Assembly (NCBI RefSeq): GCF_003330725.1
Contig: NZ_CP030840.1
Coordinates: 3,658,001-3,722,000 of the forward strand
Length of the DNA stretch: 64,000 nucleotides
Source: Acidisarcina polymorpha
GTDB taxonomy: Bacteria > Acidobacteriota > Terriglobia > Terriglobales > Acidobacteriaceae
Direction of reading: 5' to 3'
In this document: positions 1 to 7,559 of the stretch, in pieces
How the letters are laid out: the number at the start of each line of letters is the position of its first letter
Position numbering within the stretch: position 1 is the first letter of the stretch
Notes under the pieces: generated by a model
What the model saw: the letters and a program-made list of their open reading frames with translations, nothing else
The model's database searches: none
What the model was told of the DNA's origin: nothing
Program-made: the position numbers and the translations under genes

Positions 1-174
1 TGCGCACCCGTCGCCCTCACCGAGCCAGCGAAAGACGAGCTTGCGGATGGTCCGGCACGGCTACCTTGCACGGCTTGATCCGGCCTAGCCGACAGGCCCA
101 TGAGACCCTCAAATTACGGCTGTACCGATGTCGCTGAGCTGCCTTGAAGGCAGGTGCTAATTCGTTGGCAGGTG
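1..174. other. Left edge, no gene recognised
   Basis: No coding frame here resembles a known protein. The only structure seen is an 11-base direct repeat (ggcaggtgcta) at 149-159 and 167-177, just beyond the 3' end of the first gene, which is on the minus strand. Confidence 0.4.
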
Positions 175-987
175 CTAGGTACGTTCGTCTGCGCCGGCCC
201 GGGCTTGCCGCACCATCTCGACGAGTATTTGCCGAGTCTCCTGTGCAGTTGCGACCTCGCGAAGAAAGTTGATGCGAGCGCCTTTCATGCCTTCCGCGGT
301 CTTGAGGCGCAGGGAGAACCCGAGTCGATCGACGGAGGTCATGGTGGCTTCAGTAGCTTCCAGCTGGGAATGGACGCGCGCCAGCAGAATCATTGCGTCG
401 CTATGGTCGGCGTTCATGTGGGCGAGGATGTCGGGAGCGACCAGGGCGAGCGGATCAGGCGAGGCTTGCTGGTAGGCGTCGGGGGTAATCCAGCCCATCA
501 CCCCGAAACCGCCGACGTAATACAGATCGAGCGGCTGCAGGCGAAAGAAGCTGAAATCCGGGAAGTCGACCCAGTAGGCGCTGTTCTCGTGTCGCGCCAG
601 GTAGCATTCCCGAGCGGCCGCGACCTCGCTCGCGGGTACTGGCTCGGCGTGGCCCACCAGGGTCGCCCGGGCAGCGCCGAGCGGGTCTCCTTCGACGGGA
701 GGCTGGTTGATGAAGAGGCTGGCGCGCGGATCCTGCTTGAGATTCTGAGTGTGCATGGCCATGCTGCTGATGAGGAAGATCGGCCGCCCCTCGGGATCCA
801 GTGCATAGGGCATCAGAGAGCCAAAGGGAAATCCCGGATGCTTCCGTGACATGGTAGAGAGCATCGCTATCGAGGTCAGGGAGACGAGGGTCCGAACCCG
901 CTCTGCGTGGCTCGGCTCGGGGATGGGCGGCAAGGAGGGCCCGGTATACGCATGTTGGCGCGGCTCGGCGGCATTCGTGGTTGACAT
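175..987 (-). CDS. HugZ/pyridoxamine-phosphate-oxidase-like flavoprotein
   Basis: Encodes 270 residues. An FMN-binding split-barrel domain (about residues 25-165) is followed by a DUF2470 domain (about 185-262) starting at the HMNADHSDA motif. This order is that of the HugZ family, which includes haem-degrading or haem-binding proteins as well as members of unknown role. A cytoplasmic flavin- or haem-binding role is likely, but true haem oxygenase activity cannot be read from the sequence. The ATG start is supported by an AAGGGAA ribosome site five bases upstream. The next gene upstream, also on the minus strand, ends 47 bases away. No haem uptake genes lie nearby, so involvement in iron acquisition is not supported by context. 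Confidence 0.85.
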   Translation of the reverse strand: MSTTNAAEPRQHAYTGPSLPPIPEPSHAERVRTLVSLTSIAMLSTMSRKHPGFPFGSLMPYALDPEGRPIFLISSMAMHTQNLKQDPRASLFINQPPVEGDPLGAARATLVGHAEPVPASEVAAARECYLARHENSAYWVDFPDFSFFRLQPLDLYYVGGFGVMGWITPDAYQQASPDPLALVAPDILAHMNADHSDAMILLARVHSQLEATEATMTSVDRLGFSLRLKTAEGMKGARINFLREVATAQETRQILVEMVRQARAGADERT

Positions 988-1034
988 CGAAATTCCCTTC
1001 GTTCTTGCATCATGTTAGCCCACGCTGTTTGCTT

Positions 1035-1424
1035 CTACGCCTCGAGCGTGTAGTCGAACTCATAACTGTGCTGGCCGTCGACGATCACGATGCGCATCGT
1101 GCCGGTGAGTCCGGTGAGTTCGCCTGTGCCCGAATCGGGAACGACGACGATGCTGAGGTGCGGCGTTCCGCGGTTCATGGTGGCGGAATGTTGGAGGACA
1201 AACGAGCCGGAATGGCCGCTGAGCTTGCCGGTTACCTTTTCAAGAGCGACGTATCCGGCCGATCCCTTGACGTCGGTCTGGACCGAGAGCATCTCACCCT
1301 GGCTGGTGGCCTCGAGATCGCCCTTAAACTCCTTGTCGATCGTCATTCGACCCAACTTCGTATCGGAGCTTGGGCCGTCCTGTGGGACCAGCTTGACGGT
1401 GAATTCCCCACTGGCAAATGTCAT
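1035..1424 (-). CDS. DUF3224 domain protein
   Basis: A 129-residue protein that begins MTFASGEFTVKL and matches the DUF3224 pattern: a small all-beta protein with alternating Gly/Thr/Ser strands, a conserved segment near GRMTIDKEFKGDLE and a C-terminal beta hairpin. The frame is open further upstream, but the ATG at 1424 has a GGGAGAAG ribosome site four bases away, and the upstream extension would run into the divergent hslR gene. Members are thought to adopt an allene-oxide-cyclase-like barrel; no biochemical role is established. It is divergent from hslR and shares a roughly 95-base promoter region with it. Confidence 0.8.
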   Translation of the reverse strand: MTFASGEFTVKLVPQDGPSSDTKLGRMTIDKEFKGDLEATSQGEMLSVQTDVKGSAGYVALEKVTGKLSGHSGSFVLQHSATMNRGTPHLSIVVVPDSGTGELTGLTGTMRIVIVDGQHSYEFDYTLEA

Positions 1425-1518
1425 GATTCTTCTCCCGGTGAAAGATCTGCTTGCATCGCTGTCCAGTATAGGGCGCTGGGCGAATGTGCATCTGTATGAG
1501 AATGGAGAAGTGACGAGC

Positions 1519-1890
1519 GTGCGAATGGATAAGTGGCTTTGGGCGGCGCGTTTCTTCAAGACCCGCGCGTTGGCGGCGCGAGCGTGCGAGCTGGGCAGGA
1601 TCACCTCGAACGGCCAGGCGGCCAAGCCGGCGCGGGACGTTCGCGTGGGCGACTTATTGCTGGTGAGGAACGACGGCGGCGACTTCCAGGTGGAAGTCCT
1701 GCTGTTGAGCGAGGTACGCGGGCCGGCAGCGGTCGCACAGACGCTTTACCGGGAGACGGACGCGAGCCGCGAACAGCGCCAAAAGCTGGCGGAGGAGCGG
1801 AAGGCGATGCCGCACTTCGAAGCGATGCGAGAAGGCCGGCCATCGAAGCGGGACCGGCGGGAGCTGAGCCGGCTTCGCGGACGAGGATGA
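1519..1890 (+). CDS. hslR: RNA-binding S4 domain protein, Hsp15 type
   Basis: A basic protein of about 123 residues with an S4 RNA-binding domain at its N terminus (RMDKWLWAARFFKTR, then the GRITSNGQAAKPARDVRVGD loop), followed by an Arg/Lys-rich tail. This is the layout of Hsp15, which in E. coli binds free 50S subunits carrying stalled nascent chains and helps recycle them. The frame is open far upstream, but family length points to GTG 1519, which has GGAGAAG eight bases away; ATG 1525 is the alternative and would start two codons later. The neighbouring sugar porter is convergent. The role is inferred from the family. Confidence 0.85.
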   Translation: MRMDKWLWAARFFKTRALAARACELGRITSNGQAAKPARDVRVGDLLLVRNDGGDFQVEVLLLSEVRGPAAVAQTLYRETDASREQRQKLAEERKAMPHFEAMREGRPSKRDRRELSRLRGRG

Positions 1891-1973
1891 GCGCCTGATC
1901 GGCCTTGCTATGCTATGGCAGGCTATGTTCGGCCTTTTAACCGGCCCCCTCCAGGTGAAATCGATTGCGGCGA

Positions 1974-3677
1974 TTATGCTCCTTCGGTGATCGTGGTTCC
2001 GAGCGTTTTGCCTTCAAAGTGTTGTTCGATTTCTTCGAGGGTCTTGCCCTTGGTTTCGGGGACGAAGAATGCCGCGGTGGAGAAATAGAGCAGGGTGCAG
2101 ATCGCCCAGAAGGCGAACATCGCGTAATAGCCGTACTTGCCGACGACGGGGAGAAAGACGGCGGCGATGAGGGTCGAGACCCCTTGATTCAGGAGCAGGG
2201 CGATGCCCATCCCGACCGAGCGAATACGGGTTGGCATAAGTTCAGAGAGCATGAGCCAGACGACCACTCCTGGACCGAGGGCGTACGAGGCGATGAACAG
2301 GCAGAGGCATCCAGTCACCAGCCAGCCGGTGGTCTCCGTCGGCACCGGGCCATAGAGAGCGCGCTCGATAACCAGCGGCGCATTCGGCGCGGTGGGGTCG
2401 GGTTGAATGTGCAGGACGGGGTCGTTGTCGGAGCTGAGCACGGTCGCCAGCTTGTCGCCTTTTCCGTAGGAATAGAGCACCGTCAGAACGGTTGAGGTCG
2501 ACGCCTGGGTGGAGGGAAGTGGTGCGTCCAGGGAATTGCCATGAACAGCGCTCTGAATCCGGTCGCGAATATCGACCCGCTGCGATTCCGAGGCGTGAAA
2601 GATGATCGCTCCGGCAGCCAGGGCGATGACGATGCCGCCGGTGCCCATTTTCAGCAGGAACCTTCGCCCCTTGCGGTCGACCAGCGCGATACCGACGAGG
2701 GTCATCACGCATTGCAGCACCTTGACGACAACGTCGCCCGAGGTTGCATGGGCCGGGCTCATGCCGGCCTGTTTCAGGATGATCACCAGAAAACCGAGGA
2801 CGGAATTGATGCCCGTGGTCTGATTCAGCCCCAGGATGACGCATGCCAGGATGAAGGGGATGACGTATCTTCGCTGGAGAAGAGAGCCAGTGGTGCGGGC
2901 CTCGGCCTGGCGCTGATTTTCGAGGGCAAGGGCCTGCATTTCACGCATCTGCAACTGGGCTTCGTCTTCTGTTGAGGATCTGCGGAGCGCGGCCAGCGCT
3001 TGTTCCTGCTTCCCGCGACGGAAGAGCCAGCGGGGAGTTTCGCTCAAGAAGAAGGAGCCGAGAAAGAAGATGATGCCGGGATAAACAATGGCGAGGAACA
3101 TGCCGCGCCAGGCGTGATTTTCTGCAGCTACGATGAGCGTCGTATTTCCGGCAGCAGCGGCAATGGCGGCTTCGGCCTGCCGGGTGTAGAACCAGCCGAC
3201 GGTTGCAGCGATGACGATGCCGAAGGTGAGCATGAATTGAAAGATGGCGGTGCCGCGGCCGCGATTGCTGGCGGCGAGGCACTCGGCCAGATAGAGCGGC
3301 ACCACGACTGCAATGACGCCGCCGCTGATTCCCTGGAGCAGACGGCCTAGGAAGAGGGGCAGAAATCCCTGGGAGACGACGATCAGCCCGACACTCAGGA
3401 CAAAGAGCAGGCCGCTGATGATCATCATTTTTTTCCGTCCCAGCCAATCGGCGAGGACGCCGGCCACGAGCGACGAACACATGCCTCCACCCAGGACTGC
3501 AGCGACGATGACGGAGGTCTGTTCGACGGAGAGATTGATGGTCTTGTTCAAGTAGAGCAAGGCTGCGGCGATGATGCCGACATCGATTCCGTAGAGCAGG
3601 CCACCAAGACCAGCGACAAAGATGACGAGACGTCCATAGCGGACGATGTTGGGCGTTGGTGCAGTCAAGGGAGGCAT
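1974..3677 (-). CDS. MFS sugar porter with enlarged periplasmic loops
   Basis: A 567-residue, 12-segment inner-membrane transporter of the sugar porter family (XylE/GalP/AraE relatives). Diagnostic motifs are DWLGRKK between segments 2 and 3, GRLLQGISGG in segment 4, SETPRWLFRRGK after segment 6, the QTTGINS segment 7 motif, ALGPGVVVW in segment 10 and PETKGKTLEEIEQHF after segment 12. It should import a monosaccharide by proton symport; the substrate is not predictable. It is longer than the usual 460-490 residues because of an insert of roughly 25 residues between segments 5 and 6 and one of roughly 75 residues between segments 9 and 10. Both should face the periplasm. It is a single gene, convergent with hslR. 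Confidence 0.9.
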   Translation of the reverse strand: MPPLTAPTPNIVRYGRLVIFVAGLGGLLYGIDVGIIAAALLYLNKTINLSVEQTSVIVAAVLGGGMCSSLVAGVLADWLGRKKMMIISGLLFVLSVGLIVVSQGFLPLFLGRLLQGISGGVIAVVVPLYLAECLAASNRGRGTAIFQFMLTFGIVIAATVGWFYTRQAEAAIAAAAGNTTLIVAAENHAWRGMFLAIVYPGIIFFLGSFFLSETPRWLFRRGKQEQALAALRRSSTEDEAQLQMREMQALALENQRQAEARTTGSLLQRRYVIPFILACVILGLNQTTGINSVLGFLVIILKQAGMSPAHATSGDVVVKVLQCVMTLVGIALVDRKGRRFLLKMGTGGIVIALAAGAIIFHASESQRVDIRDRIQSAVHGNSLDAPLPSTQASTSTVLTVLYSYGKGDKLATVLSSDNDPVLHIQPDPTAPNAPLVIERALYGPVPTETTGWLVTGCLCLFIASYALGPGVVVWLMLSELMPTRIRSVGMGIALLLNQGVSTLIAAVFLPVVGKYGYYAMFAFWAICTLLYFSTAAFFVPETKGKTLEEIEQHFEGKTLGTTITEGA

Positions 3678-4249
3678 TCTTAGAACTTAACGCGATCCGG
3701 GCTTCTTAGGAAGCGCGGCGCTCAGCGAAGGTGGAGATGGACTCCAGAATAATCTCAGCGATTGCGGGGAATGGAGCGAAACCCTGAGGGCTGGTTGACG
3801 CGGACTTATCTGGCTTCGCCTATTAGTCTATATAACGTGATCCGCGCAGTAGCTGTTCAAGGTTATCGCTCATTGCGCGAGCTAGTGCTTCCCTTGGGAC
3901 CTGGCCGTGCGGCAAGGGACGCATGCCGTCGCGGGGTTAGCAAGGCGGAAGGCAGCCAGACTAAAGCTCGGCTTTGGCAGCGATACCTACGGATACAGCA
4001 CTGACCTGGGCTGCCCTCAAGAGGAATCCTTTTTGTCAATAGGTGTTATAAGGCAGGTGTTATAAGGCTGGCTCGCGGGAAGGGAATTACCGACCATCGC
4101 ATTGTTACCGTAGGGTCACTGACGGCTGGCGACAAACAGGCACCTTCCCAATTCCAGACAAGCAGTCACGACTTGGAGATAAAGAGGTACCGGCCTGTTA
4201 CCGCCCCCGGGCGTGCTAATCTGAGCGCGCACTCTTTCCGAGGGTCGCC
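3678..4249. other. Intergenic stretch with no recognised gene
   Basis: About 570 bases between the divergently transcribed sugar porter and VOC genes. An open frame at 3762-4004 (+) encodes a low-complexity, Arg-rich sequence without family features and is probably not a gene. No tRNA-like cloverleaf was found by eye. The clearest structure is the 14-base tandem duplication at 4041-4068. Confidence 0.5.
4041..4068. repeat. Perfect 14-base tandem duplication
   Basis: The unit aggtgttataaggc occurs twice head to tail (4041-4054 and 4055-4068) with no mismatch. It lies about 180 bases upstream of the VOC gene in otherwise featureless DNA. It could be a recent slippage product or a paired binding site; nothing else in the window matches it. 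Confidence 0.85.
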
Positions 4250-4657
4250 ATGCGTTACAACCGTTCGGTTCCGCCCTGCCCGGTCATTCCTGTACTCATC
4301 TACCCCGATCCCGGTTTGGCGGCTGATTGGCTCGTCAAGGCATTCGGTTTTACTGTGCGGTTACGTATCGCCAATCACAGAGTTCAAATGCGCGCCGGCG
4401 AGGGTTGCTTTACGATCGCCGAGGGCGACATCGTTCCAAACCGTTCAAGCGTTGTACAGGTACGTGTCGTGAACGTGCTCACCCATTGCGAGCGTGCCCG
4501 GAAGGCAGGGGCCAAAATCCTGACGGAGCCGAAGGATCACATGTATGGTGAGCGTCAGTACAACGCCGAAGACTTCTACGGCCACAGATGGGACTTTACT
4601 GAGACGTTAGAAGACGTGGACCCGGAGAGCTGGGGTGGCATCTCGGTGAACCTCTGA
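4250..4657 (+). CDS. VOC-family (glyoxalase/bleomycin-resistance fold) protein
   Basis: A 135-residue single VOC module. It opens with a beta strand and helix typical of the fold (VIPVLIYPDPGLAADWLVKAFGF) and ends with the YNAEDFYGHRWDFTETLEDV segment, which resembles the PhnB/YdeM-like subgroup. Such proteins are metal-dependent lyases, dioxygenases or antibiotic-binding proteins and usually act as dimers. The substrate is unknown. The ATG is preceded by GAGGG at suitable spacing. It stands alone, with long intergenic stretches on both sides. Confidence 0.85.
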   Translation: MRYNRSVPPCPVIPVLIYPDPGLAADWLVKAFGFTVRLRIANHRVQMRAGEGCFTIAEGDIVPNRSSVVQVRVVNVLTHCERARKAGAKILTEPKDHMYGERQYNAEDFYGHRWDFTETLEDVDPESWGGISVNL

Positions 4658-5037
4658 CCATCTAGGGGAAGCCAAAAACACGAAGGGGGACAGCCTTGCA
4701 GCGCGCGACGGCAGCGCCCTTAGTTCTATTGATGCGGAAGGTTAATCAATCTCGACGCGCATCGGAATCCGTATGAGGTCCAACGTAGCGTTGCTTCGAA
4801 TCTCGGCATTCGGCGATGATCGGGACAAAAACTTGGCAAAGGGCGTTCAGGTCATGGCAGAGGTAAACGAATTCGGCTGATCCGTAACAGGCTTACGACA
4901 GCGACCTTTCGAAAGCCGCTTGGGCTCACTCGTAAAACCCGCAAAGCGCCCAAGCGCGATACTCTAAGAAAAGATTGCGGCCGCGCCACTGAGTCTCGCC
5001 TGGCTGTCGCATCGCTCAATCGAAACGGGAGGACACG
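4658..5037. other. Intergenic stretch, promoter region of the sugar dehydrogenase
   Basis: About 380 bases without a convincing gene. A short minus-strand frame at 4852-5046 overlaps the start of the next gene and has no family features. The last part carries the GGGAGGA ribosome site at 5027-5033 for the gene that follows. No clear -35/-10 pair was identified. Confidence 0.5.
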
Positions 5038-6615
5038 TTGAAGCATTTTGTGATTGCAGGGCTGTTCCTGGCCATGGCATCAAGCCACGCATCAGCACAG
5101 GTTAACGCGGGCGAGCAGAAGTCTGATCCAAACCTGCCCTTCACCGTGACCCAAGTCACGACGTTGAGTTTGCCCTGGAGGATCGCCTTCCTGCCCGACG
5201 GACGGATGCTGATCACCGAGAAGGTCGGCGGTCTGCAACTGGTCACCCAGCAAGGAGCAAAGACGCCGGTGGCGAACGTTCCGGCCGTTCTCTGGAAGGG
5301 CCAGGGCGGGATGCTGGGCGTCTATCTTTCGCCGCACTATTCGAAAGACCACAGCGTTTACCTGACCTATTCGGAGCCGGGTGACGGCGGTTCGAGCCTG
5401 GCGCTGGCGCGGGCCCAGTTGAAGATCGAGAACGATTCGGCGAGTCTGGAAGGGCTCCAAGTCATCTGGCGCGACGGCGAGCGCGGCGAGGGTGGGCAGT
5501 TCGGCGCAGCGGTCGCTTTCTCTCCGGACAGCAAGTATTTGTTCCTCAGCGTTGGCGAAAGGCAGCGATTTACGCCTGCTCAGGACACCAACCAGCCGCT
5601 CGGCAAGATCCTGCGCCTGACGCTTGATGGCAAACCGGCTCCAGGCAATCCAATGGCTGGAAAGACAGGTGCGGAGACTGTTCCCGTCATTGACCCGCCT
5701 GAAGATACCGAGGCAGCGAAGACGGCCCCAGTCGTAAGGACGTACAAGTTTCCTGGCCCTAACCTGACGCCATCGGAGACCTGGGCTACCGGAGTTCGTA
5801 CGCCTTACGGCCTGGCCTTCGCGCCGGATGGACGGCTGTGGGAGCTCGAACATGGCCCGCGGGGCGGAGACGAGTTGAACCTGGTCGAGCCCGGCAGAAA
5901 CTTTGGCTGGCCGCTTGTCTCCTACGGACACAACTATAACGGCGTTCCCATCCCCAGTCCGGATACGCGCCCTGACCTGGCTAAGCCGGTGATTTACTGG
6001 GTCCCCGTCATCGCACCGGGCAACCTCATGTTCTATAAAGGCGCCATGTTCCCGCAGTGGAATGGGTCGGCTTTTGTCAGCGGCCTGGCATCGCAAGCGC
6101 TCATCCGCATCACCTTCGACGGCAAGGGCGGAGCGCAGACAGCCGAACGCTGGGACGTGGGCCACAGAATCCGGGATGTGGAGGTCGCCCCGGACGGAGC
6201 GCTGTGGATGATCGAGGACGCGAAGCCGGGTGGCCTCTTCCGGCTGACGCCATTGGGCATGGCGGTGTCTACCCCAGCCGCCCAGCCGGCAACGGCTGCC
6301 CCGGTTAGCTCCGCGACGCCGAGTGGCTCCTCGGGTACGACGGGCTCCAATGCCGACCACGCAAAGAGCATCATTGCGGACAACAGCTGTCTCTCATGCC
6401 ATCGCATCGGAGCGGACGGCGGGGAGATCGGGCCGTCGCTGAACGGAGTGGGAACGCGGCGCACAGCAGACCAGATACGAGCGGTGATTGTCAGTCCGCC
6501 TGCGACTACCAGCACGGGAACTCCCAATCCTATGCCTGCATACGGGAAAAAGATCACGGGAGAAGACCTGAATAGCCTGGTGCGCTACCTCAGCACACTT
6601 CCCTTGAAGCCCTGA
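5038..6615 (+). CDS. Secreted PQQ-type sugar dehydrogenase with C-terminal cytochrome c
   Basis: A 525-residue exported protein. Residues 1-21 form a signal peptide. Residues 30-405 are a glucose/sorbosone dehydrogenase beta-propeller (Asd/YliI type; motifs RIAFLPDGRMLITEK, GLAFAPDGRLWELEHGPRGGDE). A Ser/Thr/Pro/Ala-rich linker (about 408-440) leads to a cytochrome c domain with C451-L-S-C-H455 haem ligation and a probable axial Met at 499 (NPMPAYG). It should oxidise aldose sugars in the periplasm with PQQ and pass electrons to its own haem and then to the respiratory chain. The start is TTG: GGGAGGA lies four bases upstream, and the next possible start would cut into the signal peptide. No pqq biosynthesis genes are in the window. 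Confidence 0.88.
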   Translation: MKHFVIAGLFLAMASSHASAQVNAGEQKSDPNLPFTVTQVTTLSLPWRIAFLPDGRMLITEKVGGLQLVTQQGAKTPVANVPAVLWKGQGGMLGVYLSPHYSKDHSVYLTYSEPGDGGSSLALARAQLKIENDSASLEGLQVIWRDGERGEGGQFGAAVAFSPDSKYLFLSVGERQRFTPAQDTNQPLGKILRLTLDGKPAPGNPMAGKTGAETVPVIDPPEDTEAAKTAPVVRTYKFPGPNLTPSETWATGVRTPYGLAFAPDGRLWELEHGPRGGDELNLVEPGRNFGWPLVSYGHNYNGVPIPSPDTRPDLAKPVIYWVPVIAPGNLMFYKGAMFPQWNGSAFVSGLASQALIRITFDGKGGAQTAERWDVGHRIRDVEVAPDGALWMIEDAKPGGLFRLTPLGMAVSTPAAQPATAAPVSSATPSGSSGTTGSNADHAKSIIADNSCLSCHRIGADGGEIGPSLNGVGTRRTADQIRAVIVSPPATTSTGTPNPMPAYGKKITGEDLNSLVRYLSTLPLKP

Positions 6616-6665
6616 CGGGGAACGGTTTGGAGATCGGCGCATTAGCGCCATAATTCCGGTCGATC

Positions 6666-6692
6666 TGCCCCGCTTTCGACGATTGCGGGGCA
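6666..6692 (+). terminator. Probable terminator after the sugar dehydrogenase
   Basis: A perfect 8-base-pair stem (tgccccgc at 6666-6673 with gcggggca at 6685-6692) and an 11-base loop, 50 bases after the stop codon. The downstream sequence is only moderately T-rich (aagttttcttc, beginning about 12 bases later), so intrinsic termination is plausible but not certain. Confidence 0.5.
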
Positions 6693-6865
6693 TCGATTTG
6701 GCTAAGTTTTCTTCGGAACCTCGGCAGGGTGTATGGATCATGGCGCGGCGTGGCTCCTCCCCGGAGCGCCGGTAGCGCCCATCGACGGTCCGGCCATGGG
6801 GATCGCTGCCGACCGCTGAAGGTGCGGTTCTGATAGCCTTAAACTTTGAGCCGGAGAAGATTTCG

Positions 6866-7285
6866 ATGCCAGAACAAAGGGCGCGCAAGTACCACCAGGA
6901 CCGGGTTGCCGGGACCCTGCGCGATGAAATTACGGCGATGATCGAGGGTCAGCTTTCCGACCCGCGAATCGCCTTCGCCTACGTCAGCCAGGTGGCGTTG
7001 AACCCCGGGGGCAAGTCGGCGCTCGTCTACATCACCGTGGATGGCGGTCCCAAAGAAGAGGAAGAGACGGTCGCTGCGCTGATGGACGCGCGGGGCTATA
7101 TTCGCCATGAACTGTTGGAGCGGACCGGAAAGCGGCACGTGCCGGATCTTAGCTTCCATATCGACCGATCGGAAAAGATGAAGGCGCGTATCGATGAGCT
7201 GATGGGCAGAAGCCGCGGACGCAAGAAGCCGGGAGCAGCGTCTGGCGCCGCAACCTCTTCGACTCCAACTTCGGAGTCCAAGTAA
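6866..7285 (+). CDS. rbfA: Ribosome-binding factor A
   Basis: A 139-residue protein with the KH-like RbfA fold: QRARKYHQDRVAGTLRDEI at the start, DPRIAFAYVSQVALNPGGKSALVYITV in the core, and ARGYIRHELLERTGKRHVPDLSFHID towards the end. A Gly/Ala/Ser/Thr tail follows. RbfA acts late in 30S subunit maturation, binding near helix 1 of 16S rRNA, and is needed in the cold in E. coli. The ribosome site GGAGAAG (6853-6859) is six bases before the ATG. The usual partners nusA, infB and truB are absent; a sugar dehydrogenase lies upstream and a glycosyltransferase downstream. Confidence 0.93.
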   Translation: MPEQRARKYHQDRVAGTLRDEITAMIEGQLSDPRIAFAYVSQVALNPGGKSALVYITVDGGPKEEEETVAALMDARGYIRHELLERTGKRHVPDLSFHIDRSEKMKARIDELMGRSRGRKKPGAASGAATSSTPTSESK

Positions 7286-7559
7286 GGCCGATTTCGTTCG
7301 AGTCATTCATTCAATGACGCCTTGGCGCCATGAATCTGTTAGCCTTAAGCCGTTCAAGCGTTTCACTGTGCAGCCGCGTCGGCGGAGAATCGCAGGGTCC
7401 CTGGAAGATTCCGGGCACCGGCAACTGTCGCTCGCAAGCTCCACTCGAGGCGGCTTAGCGGACTAAAACGTCCTGGGCCACTATTTCGACGGATCCACTT
7501 AAGTATCGGCGCCGATGGTTGCGGAGCCAACCCCAGACACGGTGCGAGGATTCTTCTGA
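7286..7559. other. Intergenic stretch upstream of the glycosyltransferase
   Basis: About 274 bases between two plus-strand genes. No gene is seen. Minus-strand frames crossing this region read into the glycosyltransferase and look like its antisense. Confidence 0.4.

Noticed and set aside
154-849. Long plus-strand frame opposite the HugZ-like gene
   Set aside because: Antisense to a well-supported flavoprotein; no family features of its own.
5092-6360. 422-codon minus-strand frame
   Set aside because: Lies wholly within the sugar dehydrogenase gene, Arg/His-rich, typical of antisense frames in G+C-rich DNA.
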